The notes beneath the pieces are model-generated. The model was not told the DNA's origin. It saw nothing but the letters and a program-made list of their open reading frames with translations, and did not search any database. From contig JAGAJF010000047.1 of the NCBI GenBank assembly GCA_017829005.1, forward strand, positions 1 through 37,980: a stretch of DNA of 37,980 bases, in the 5' to 3' direction. Below, piece after piece: positions 31,593 to 37,980 of the stretch. The position numbers were made by a program, and so were the translations under genes. Numbering within the stretch: the first letter of the stretch is position 1; every line of letters begins with the position of its first letter. The DNA comes from Oscillospiraceae bacterium. Its GTDB lineage: Bacteria > Bacillota > Clostridia > Oscillospirales > Ruminococcaceae.

Positions 31593-33047
31593 TTGAATCA
31601 GAACAACGCTCCTATTTACGAAGCACTTAACAGATACAACGAAGCAAGAGTAGTTCCCTTTGACGTGCCGGGACACAAGCACGGCAAGGGAAACCCTATG
31701 CTTACAGAGTTTCTGGGGCAGACCTGTATGAATGTTGACGTAAACTCAATGAAGCCCCTTGATAATCTCTGCCACCCCGTTTCGGTGATAAGAGACGCAG
31801 AGCGGCTTGCCGCCGAGGCATTCGGGGCAGGTCTCTGCTTTTTTATGGTAAACGGCACCACCTCCTCGGTGCAGTCAATGGTGCTTTCGGTCTGCAAGGA
31901 AGGGGATAAGATAATCATTCCCCGAAACGTACACCGAAGCGCAATAAACGCAATGATAATAAGCGGCGTAAAGCCCGTTTATGTAAACCCCGGAGTAAAC
32001 CGCCGTCTCGGCATACCCCTCGGAATGAGCGTCAAGGACGTGGAGAAGGCAATTCTCGAAAATCCCGACGCAAAGGCGGTTTTCGTGAATAACCCCACCT
32101 ATTACGGCATATGCTCCGACCTTAAAAGCATAGTAAAGCTTGCCCATTCCCACGGAATGAAGGTGCTTGCTGACGAGGCACACGGCACACACCTTTATTT
32201 CGGTGAAAATATGCCCATATCCGCAATGGCAGCGGGAGCGGATATGGCGGCAGTGTCAATGCATAAAACAGGCGGTTCTCTCACCCAGAGCAGCTTTCTT
32301 CTTGTGGGCAAAAACACCGACCTTACCGAGGGTCATGTAAGAGCCATAACCAACCTTACCCAGACCACCAGCGGCTCCTATCTCCTGCTGTCCTCTCTTG
32401 ATATCGCAAGAAAATACTACGCTACTCAGGGCAAGGAGCTTTGCGCACAGATTATAAAATCTGCCGAATACGCAAGAGAAGAAATAAACAAGATTGGCGG
32501 CTATTACGCTTACTCCGACGAGCTTGTTAACGGCGATGATATCTTCGCATTTGACAAGACAAAGCTGTCAATATATACCCGTGATATCGGACTTGCAGGG
32601 ATTGAAGTATACGACCGTCTCCGAGATTCCTACGACATTCAGATGGAGCTTGGGGATATCGGCAACGTGCTTGCCATAATCTCCCCCGGCGACCGCTGGA
32701 AGGATATCGAGCGTCTTGTTTCCGCCCTTTCGGAGATAAAAAGACGGTTCGGCAAGGACAGCGCAGGACGAATTGACCACGAATACATAAATCCTCAGAT
32801 AATCCTCTCCCCCAAGGAAGCCTTTTACGGCGAGCAGGAGGTGCTGCCCATAATGGAAAGCGCCGGGCGGATATCCTGCGAGTTTGTAATGTGCTATCCC
32901 CCGGGCATACCCATAATCGCCCCCGGCGAGCTGCTCACCCCCGAAATACTCGAAAATATCGACTACAGCAAGAAACGGGGCTGCTTTATGACGGGCACCG
33001 AGGATATGAATATCGAAAAGATAAGAGTAATAAGGCAGGATCATTAA
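31593..33047 (+). CDS. speA: arginine decarboxylase (AAT-fold Orn/Lys/Arg decarboxylase)
   Basis: A 484-aa PLP enzyme. The motifs are FDVPGHKHGKG near the start, LADEAHGTH, and SMHKTGGS with the PLP lysine at residue 225. Length and motifs fit the B. subtilis-type SpeA rather than the large biodegradative forms that have an N-terminal wing domain. Operon context with agmatinase makes arginine the likely substrate (arginine to agmatine). The start is probably TTG 31593, 8 nt after GGGGG; ATG 31578 has no ribosome binding site. Confidence 0.88.
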   Translation: MNQNNAPIYEALNRYNEARVVPFDVPGHKHGKGNPMLTEFLGQTCMNVDVNSMKPLDNLCHPVSVIRDAERLAAEAFGAGLCFFMVNGTTSSVQSMVLSVCKEGDKIIIPRNVHRSAINAMIISGVKPVYVNPGVNRRLGIPLGMSVKDVEKAILENPDAKAVFVNNPTYYGICSDLKSIVKLAHSHGMKVLADEAHGTHLYFGENMPISAMAAGADMAAVSMHKTGGSLTQSSFLLVGKNTDLTEGHVRAITNLTQTTSGSYLLLSSLDIARKYYATQGKELCAQIIKSAEYAREEINKIGGYYAYSDELVNGDDIFAFDKTKLSIYTRDIGLAGIEVYDRLRDSYDIQMELGDIGNVLAIISPGDRWKDIERLVSALSEIKRRFGKDSAGRIDHEYINPQIILSPKEAFYGEQEVLPIMESAGRISCEFVMCYPPGIPIIAPGELLTPEILENIDYSKKRGCFMTGTEDMNIEKIRVIRQDH

Positions 33048-33063
33048 GAAAGGCGGAATATTT

Positions 33064-33918
33064 ATGGAGCTGTGGTTCAGCGAATATCATTCAAAAGGCG
33101 CAAAAATGTCCATCAGAATAGACAAGCAGCTTTACAGCGGACAAAGTGAATTTCAGAGAATAGACGTCTTTGACAGCCCCGAGTTCGGCAGATTTCTCAC
33201 CCTCGACGGACTTATGATGCTGACCGAAAAGGACGAGTTTATGTACCACGAGATGATAACTCATGTGGCAATGGCTTCAAATCCCGACATAAAGAAAATT
33301 CTCGTTATAGGCGCAGGGGACGGCGGCACCGTAAGGGAGCTTACCCGCTATAAGACCGTTGAGCATATTGATATGGTCGAAATAGACGAGGAAGTTGTTA
33401 CCGTATGCAAGGAATACCTTCCTCAGACAGCCTGCAAGCTTGATGACCCAAGAGTACACCTCTATTTTGAGGACGGACTCAGATATGTCCGCACAAAAGA
33501 AAACACCTATGACCTGATAATCGTTGACAGCACCGACCCCTTCGGCCCCGGCGAAGGACTTTTCACCAGCGAATTCTACGGCAACTGCTTCAATGCCCTT
33601 ACTGAAAACGGCATACTCGTAAATCAGCACGAAAGCCCCTATTACGAGGAGGACGCCAAAGCAATGCAGAGAGCCCATAAGCGCATAAGAGAATTTTTCC
33701 CCATATGCAAGGTATACCAGGTGCATATCCCCACCTACCCCTCGGGACATTGGCTCTTCGGCTTTGCCTCAAAGACTGTTGACCCTATGAGCTTTGACGC
33801 CGATAAATGGAACGAGCTGGGAATAAAAACAAAATATTACAACACCGACCTGCATAAGGGCTGTTTTGCCATTCCAAACTATGTAAAGGAGCTTCTCGAG
33901 GATGCTTGCACAAACTAA
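33064..33918 (+). CDS. speE: spermidine synthase
   Basis: A 284-aa aminopropyltransferase. The N-terminal strand domain (MELWFSEYHSKGAKMSIRI) is followed by a Rossmann core with VIGAGDGGTVREL (81-93), MVEIDEEV and the catalytic IIVDSTDPFGP; YHEMITH binds the diamine. It transfers the aminopropyl group of decarboxylated SAM to putrescine. AAGGCGGA precedes ATG 33064. It overlaps speB by 17 nt. Confidence 0.94.
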   Translation: MELWFSEYHSKGAKMSIRIDKQLYSGQSEFQRIDVFDSPEFGRFLTLDGLMMLTEKDEFMYHEMITHVAMASNPDIKKILVIGAGDGGTVRELTRYKTVEHIDMVEIDEEVVTVCKEYLPQTACKLDDPRVHLYFEDGLRYVRTKENTYDLIIVDSTDPFGPGEGLFTSEFYGNCFNALTENGILVNQHESPYYEEDAKAMQRAHKRIREFFPICKVYQVHIPTYPSGHWLFGFASKTVDPMSFDADKWNELGIKTKYYNTDLHKGCFAIPNYVKELLEDACTN

Positions 33919-34768
33919 TTCATTCATAGCCTGCGATACCCCATTTGAAGAGGCGCAGGCGGTAATATTCGGCGCACCCTTTGACAGCACAACGTCATTT
34001 CGTCCCGGAACCCGCTTCGGACCCTCTGCAATGCGCTCCGAAAGCTTCGGGATAGAGACATATTCCCCCTATCAGGACAAAGATCTTCTTGACCTTAAAG
34101 TGTTCGATTCGGGAGACCTTGAGCTTTGCTTCGGTTCCCCCGAAAAAGCCCTCGAGGATATTGAGGAGCATACAAAAAAGATACTTGACTCGGGAAAACT
34201 CCCCGTAATGCTTGGCGGCGAGCACCTTGTGACCTTAGGCTCATTCAGAGCGGTTCAGAAAAAATATAACGACCTCTATCTTCTCCACTTTGACGCTCAC
34301 TGCGACCTGAGAGAAGATTATCTCGGACAGAAGCTCTCCCACGCCTGCGTTATCCGCTGCTGCCACGATATCGTGGGAGACGGCAGGATATTCCAGTTTG
34401 GAATAAGAAGCGGCGACAGGGACGAATTCCGCTTTGCAGCAGAGGGTCACACCGAAATGTACAAAACAGGCATAAAAGGCGTATCCTTTGAAGCCCTCCC
34501 CTCGGTCATAGAAAAGCTCAAGGGCAAAAATGTTTACCTCACCATAGATATGGACGTTCTTGACCCCGCATATTTCTGCGGCACAGGCACTCCCGAAGCA
34601 GGAGGAGCCACCTATAACCAGCTTCTTGAAGCCATAATTATGATAGGCGAAAGCCTTAATATCGTGGGAGCAGACCTAAATGAGCTTTCCCCCCATTACG
34701 ATCAGAGCGGAGCATCAACTGCTATTGCCTGCAAGCTTCTCAGAGAGCTGCTTTTAGCGGTGCTTTAA
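33902..34768 (+). CDS. speB: agmatinase
   Basis: A 288-aa ureohydrolase. The binuclear manganese ligands are visible: His108 (GGEH), Asp131, His133 and Asp135 (DAHCDLR), and the two Asp in TIDMDVLDPA. It turns agmatine into putrescine and urea, linking SpeA to SpeE. It lacks the arginase-specific loop; context favours agmatinase. GGAG lies 10 nt before ATG 33902, inside the end of speE. Confidence 0.92.
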   Translation: MLAQTNSFIACDTPFEEAQAVIFGAPFDSTTSFRPGTRFGPSAMRSESFGIETYSPYQDKDLLDLKVFDSGDLELCFGSPEKALEDIEEHTKKILDSGKLPVMLGGEHLVTLGSFRAVQKKYNDLYLLHFDAHCDLREDYLGQKLSHACVIRCCHDIVGDGRIFQFGIRSGDRDEFRFAAEGHTEMYKTGIKGVSFEALPSVIEKLKGKNVYLTIDMDVLDPAYFCGTGTPEAGGATYNQLLEAIIMIGESLNIVGADLNELSPHYDQSGASTAIACKLLRELLLAVL

Positions 34769-34771
34769 GCT

Positions 34772-36127
34772 ATGAAAAACAAGATAAAAAGCATATTTTC
34801 GGATAAAGAAAATATATTTTCCCAAAACACCGTATTCTTAAAATGGCTTGTCATCGCCGTATTTTCGGGAATTGTGATAGGAGCGGTGGGAGCGGTCTTT
34901 CACGAGCTTTTAGGCTATGTGACCGTTCTCAGGCAAAACAACAGCTTTCTTATACTTCTTCTCCCCATAGGCGGCGTAATTATCGTATGGCTCTATAAGC
35001 TGTGCGGAATGGATAAGGACGGCGGCACCAACAGCATTATAAAGGGCGCAAGAGGCGAGGAGACCGTCTCCCCGAAAACTGCTCCTCTCATAATCATCGC
35101 CACACTTCTTACCCATCTGTTCGGCGGCTCCGCAGGACGTGAGGGAGCGGCTCTCCAGCTTGGAGGAAGCCTTATCTCCCCTCTCAGAAAGCCCTTGAAG
35201 CTCAGCGACGAGGATTATTCCACCCTCATAATGTGCGGAATGGCAGCAGGCTTCTCCGCCCTTTTCGGCACACCCGTTGCAGCTGCGGTATTCGCTATTG
35301 AGGTCACAGTAGTCGGAATAGTCCACTACAGCGCAATAGTTCCCTGCCTTATTTCCTCGGTAACTGCCGCAATAACCGCCTCGGCAATAGGAGTTCACCC
35401 TACCGCTTTCACTGTGGAAACCGTTCCCCAATTCGGCTCTGGCTCGGCTGTCACCGCTTTGCAGGTACTCCTTATGGGAATAGCCTGCGCACTGGTAAGC
35501 GTGCTTTTCTGCGCCGCCATTCCGGGGATATCGGGCGTATATAAAAAATATATTCCCAATGCCTATCTCAGAGCCGCTGTCGGAGGACTCATCGTTGCCG
35601 CACTTTCCTTTGGTCTTTACTTCCTCACAGGGACCTTTGACTATAACGGCGCAGGCACCGACGTTATCGAAAGAGCCTTTGCGGGAGAATACCGTCCCGA
35701 AGCCTTTCTGATAAAGATACTCCTTACCGCCCTCACCTTAGGAGCGGGCTTTAAAGGCGGCGAGATAGTCCCCACAATGTTTACGGGAGCCACCTTCGGC
35801 TGCCTGTTCGGAAGCCTTATCGGTCTGCCCCCCTCGTTCGGAGCAGCACTTGGACTTGTTGCGGTTTTCTGCGGAGTAACAAACTGCCCCTTTTCCGCAA
35901 TAATACTGAGCATTGAGCTTTACAGCACCAAAGGGCTGCCCTATTTCGCCCTTGCCATCGGACTTTCATATATGCTCTCCGGCTACAGAGGACTTTACAG
36001 CGCACAGAAATTCTATGACAACAAGCTCAGAAATAAGAAATTCAAGCGCTTCCGTACATATCAGGAGATACGTGATAGCCTTAAAAATCAAGATACAAAG
36101 GATGATAATAACAATGGAACTGATTGA
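34772..36127 (+). CDS. CLC-family anion channel/antiporter
   Basis: A 451-aa membrane protein with about ten helices. The gating-Glu motif reads THLFGGSAGREG (114-125, Glu124), then LFGTPVAAAVFAIEV and the third anion-site region FKGGEIVPTMF. The selectivity stretch that is GSGIP in classic CLCs is DGGTNSIIKGARG here. THLFGGSAGREG is, from memory, shared with the branch that contains fluoride-exporting CLC-F proteins, so chloride is not certain. It starts 3 nt after speB without a clear ribosome binding site, so it is translationally coupled. It may balance charge or pH during polyamine synthesis. Confidence 0.87.
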   Translation: MKNKIKSIFSDKENIFSQNTVFLKWLVIAVFSGIVIGAVGAVFHELLGYVTVLRQNNSFLILLLPIGGVIIVWLYKLCGMDKDGGTNSIIKGARGEETVSPKTAPLIIIATLLTHLFGGSAGREGAALQLGGSLISPLRKPLKLSDEDYSTLIMCGMAAGFSALFGTPVAAAVFAIEVTVVGIVHYSAIVPCLISSVTAAITASAIGVHPTAFTVETVPQFGSGSAVTALQVLLMGIACALVSVLFCAAIPGISGVYKKYIPNAYLRAAVGGLIVAALSFGLYFLTGTFDYNGAGTDVIERAFAGEYRPEAFLIKILLTALTLGAGFKGGEIVPTMFTGATFGCLFGSLIGLPPSFGAALGLVAVFCGVTNCPFSAIILSIELYSTKGLPYFALAIGLSYMLSGYRGLYSAQKFYDNKLRNKKFKRFRTYQEIRDSLKNQDTKDDNNNGTD

Positions 36128-36656
36128 ATGTATAAAGACCCGCCGCACCGTCCGCAAATTCACGGATAAGTCCATTTCAAAGGAAACACTTATGGAGATT
36201 ATCTCAGCAGCGGCATATGTTCCCTCCTGGAAAAACTCCCAGACAGCCAGATGGAACATCATCACCGACAAAGCGGTAATCGAAAAAATAGCGCTCGAAG
36301 CCACCTTCGGCTTTGAGCATAACAGAGAAATAATCCTGGGCTGCCCCTGCCTTGTTGTCCAGAGCGCTGTCACCAAAAGGTGCGGCTATGAACGTGACGG
36401 AAGCTTCACCACCTCAAAGGGCGACAGCTGGGAGATGTACGACAGCGGAATTGCCGCACAGACCTTTTCTCTTGCGGCTCATAACGCAGGCCTCGGCTCG
36501 GTGATAATGGGAATAATCGACGATAAAAAAATAGCCGAGATAATCGGTCTCCCCGATACCGAAAGGATAACCGCCGCCATTGCCGTAGGATATCCTGCCG
36601 AAGAGCCGAACTGCCCTCCCAAAAAATCAGCGGAAGAAATTGCAAGATTTATCTGA
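36114..36656 (+). CDS. nitroreductase-family FMN oxidoreductase
   Basis: A 180-aa protein. The motifs are IKTRRTVRKFTD at the start (FMN phosphate contact), SWKNSQTARW, then AAHNAGLGSVIMG and a C-terminal GYPAEEPNCPPKK typical of small nitroreductases. The predicted form is a homodimer with FMN. ATG 36114 overlaps the CLC gene's end by 14 nt, with AAAGGATG upstream; longer in-frame starts lie deep inside the CLC gene. Substrate unknown. Confidence 0.88.
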   Translation: MELIECIKTRRTVRKFTDKSISKETLMEIISAAAYVPSWKNSQTARWNIITDKAVIEKIALEATFGFEHNREIILGCPCLVVQSAVTKRCGYERDGSFTTSKGDSWEMYDSGIAAQTFSLAAHNAGLGSVIMGIIDDKKIAEIIGLPDTERITAAIAVGYPAEEPNCPPKKSAEEIARFI

Positions 36657-36677
36657 ACCAAGGAAAGGAACATACAT

Positions 36678-37142
36678 ATGGGCTATATATCCGATATAAG
36701 AAAATATGTGGGACATATGCCCGTTCAGCACACCGCCGCCAGCGTGATAGTTGAAAACGAAAAAGGCGAGATACTTCTCCAGAAGCGAAAGGACAACGGC
36801 ACCTGGAGCTACTGCGGAGGAGCGGTGGAGCTTTTTGAACGTGTGGAGGATGCCGCCGCAAGGGAACTTCTTGAGGAAACAGGACTTACAGCCCTGAGCC
36901 TTGAGCTTTTCGGTATATTCTCGGGCGAGGAGCAGCATTACATTTACCCAAACGGCGACGAGGTAAGCACCATCGACATCTTATACATCTGCCGACGCTA
37001 TTCGGGGGAGCTTAAATGCCAGCCCCAAGAGGTTAAGGAACTGAGATTTTTCGGCATAGACGAGATCCCTGAAACCATCAGCCCGCCAACCTGCGAACCG
37101 CTCCGCAAATATATGGAATACCGACGAGGAGCTATGTTCTGA
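36678..37142 (+). CDS. NUDIX hydrolase
   Basis: A 154-aa enzyme with an intact Nudix box at residues 47-69 (GG-x-VELFERVED ... RELLEETG). It hydrolyses a nucleoside diphosphate-X bond; substrate not predictable. AAGGAA precedes ATG 36678, 21 nt after the nitroreductase, and it closes the long polyamine-CLC transcript. Confidence 0.9.
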   Translation: MGYISDIRKYVGHMPVQHTAASVIVENEKGEILLQKRKDNGTWSYCGGAVELFERVEDAAARELLEETGLTALSLELFGIFSGEEQHYIYPNGDEVSTIDILYICRRYSGELKCQPQEVKELRFFGIDEIPETISPPTCEPLRKYMEYRRGAMF

Positions 37143-37196
37143 CGATACTGAAGCCAATTCAGCACATCAAAACAACAATATACGGAGGAAAAACCA

Positions 37197-37980
37197 ATGC
37201 TTTTACTTGACGAACTCAGACTGGAGCTTGAGGGCTACAGAAAGGATATGAAGGAGCTTTATGTAATTCTTAACATTGATAAGCTCAAGGAAGAAATTTC
37301 TCAGTTACAGGAACAGTCTGCAGCAGACGGCTTCTGGGACGACCTTGAAAATTCCCAGAAGGTAATGCAGACCATCAAGCAGAACGAAGCCACAATTGAG
37401 GGCTACAAAAAGCTCAACGATATGCTTGAGGACACACTTACAATGATCGAGCTTACCGTAGAAGAGGGTCAGGATGAGGACGAGGATACCGTTAACGAAC
37501 TGAGAGCCGAGGCTGACAAATTCAAAGCGGAGCTTGAGACCACCAAGCTCACCACTCTTCTCACAGGCGAATACGACAGCAAAAACGCAATTCTCACCTT
37601 CCACGCAGGCGCAGGCGGAACGGAAGCGCAGGACTGGGCAGAAATGCTTTTCAGAATGTACAACCGCTGGGCAGAGCGCCACAACTTCAAGGTTACAACC
37701 CTTGATTATCTCGACGGAGACGAAGCAGGTATCAAATCCGCTTCAATACTTGTTGAAGGACTTAACGCATACGGCTTCTTAAAGTCGGAAAACGGCGTTC
37801 ACCGTCTTGTCCGCATCTCCCCCTTTGACTCCTCGGGAAGACGTCAGACCTCCTTTGCTTCACTTGAAGTTATGCCTGAAATGGACGGTGCAAATCTCAA
37901 TATCGAGATACGCCCGGAGGATCTGGAGATCGACTTCTACCGTGCCAGCGGCGCAGGCGGACAGAAGGTCAACAAGACCA
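37197..37980 (+). CDS. prfB: peptide chain release factor 2 (3' end beyond the window)
   Basis: 261 codons are visible. The coiled N-terminal domain (ELRLELEGYRKDMKEL ... DGFWDDLENSQKVM) is followed by FHAGAGGTEAQDWAEML, the RF2 stop-recognition motif SPF (in RISPFDSSGRR) and the catalytic GGQ in SGAGGQKVNKT near the end. It releases peptides at UGA and UAA. GGAGG precedes ATG 37197. No in-frame TGA or CTTTGAC site occurs in the first 50 codons, so the common programmed +1 frameshift is absent here. Confidence 0.95.
   Translation, partial: MLLLDELRLELEGYRKDMKELYVILNIDKLKEEISQLQEQSAADGFWDDLENSQKVMQTIKQNEATIEGYKKLNDMLEDTLTMIELTVEEGQDEDEDTVNELRAEADKFKAELETTKLTTLLTGEYDSKNAILTFHAGAGGTEAQDWAEMLFRMYNRWAERHNFKVTTLDYLDGDEAGIKSASILVEGLNAYGFLKSENGVHRLVRISPFDSSGRRQTSFASLEVMPEMDGANLNIEIRPEDLEIDFYRASGAGGQKVNKT

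Noticed and set aside
1-37980. CRISPR arrays, tRNA or rRNA genes.
   Set aside because: No regularly spaced repeats were seen and no cloverleaf or rRNA-like sequence was recognised by eye.

Overview
The window looks like a low-to-mid GC Firmicutes chromosome of the Ruminococcus/Oscillospiraceae type. The evidence is Gram-positive style GGAGG ribosome binding sites throughout, TTGACA-N17-TATAAT promoters, an AAT-fold arginine decarboxylase with an agmatinase, and small cysteine-rich and Ruminococcus-like hypothetical proteins. No 16S rRNA or tRNA is present to name the species. About 1-24,400 is a mosaic of accessory DNA; 24,400-37,980 looks like ordinary chromosome.

Left part (1-2,700): a train of small plus-strand genes (a Mor-like DNA-binding protein whose natural start appears to be ACG, two Cys-rich mini-proteins, two helical proteins), a terminator, about 600 bp of AT-rich non-coding DNA, and the first ~70 codons of an IS256-family transposase cut off abruptly at the edge of the next block.

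Defence-like island (2,724-9,926): a tightly packed six-gene minus-strand operon driven by a perfect consensus promoter and read divergently from an XRE-type regulator. In order of transcription it encodes a radical SAM enzyme, a 229-aa unknown, a PLD-nuclease/SF2-helicase fusion, a 63-aa protein, a DndD/Rad50-like SMC ATPase with a CxxC hook, and a 139-aa protein. I do not recognise this combination as a named anti-phage system, and it is the best candidate for an undescribed system here. It has no cysteine desulfurase, DndC or methyltransferase.

Second cassette (9,943-13,193): a small serine resolvase with a repeat-rich res-like region upstream, then a class II glutamine amidotransferase paired with a zinc-ribbon/amidoligase protein, a DUF960 protein and a 33-aa membrane peptide. 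Next come individually acquired genes (13,300-18,671): a methyltransferase, a GC-richer double-flavodoxin oxidoreductase plus membrane alpha/beta hydrolase pair, a maltose-O-acetyltransferase type enzyme, and a secreted beta-lactamase-fold serine hydrolase ending in an 18-bp perfect terminator.

MerR operon (18,695-21,692): an AdhR/NmlR-type MerR regulator, a carboxymuconolactone decarboxylase-cupin fusion and a shortened, divergent DXS-like enzyme, under a classical MerR promoter with a 19-bp spacer. A MobA/MobL relaxase fragment and a large serine recombinase (21,748-24,407) close the accessory region.

Chromosomal part: on the minus strand a membrane diguanylate cyclase, a lipoprotein M14 carboxypeptidase, a tandem-GNAT protein, a MATE exporter and a small conserved-looking protein. 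On the plus strand there is a polyamine operon (speD-speA-speE-speB, arginine to agmatine to putrescine to spermidine) running on into a CLC anion transporter, a nitroreductase and a NUDIX hydrolase. Finally prfB (release factor 2), without the usual programmed frameshift, runs off the end of the window.
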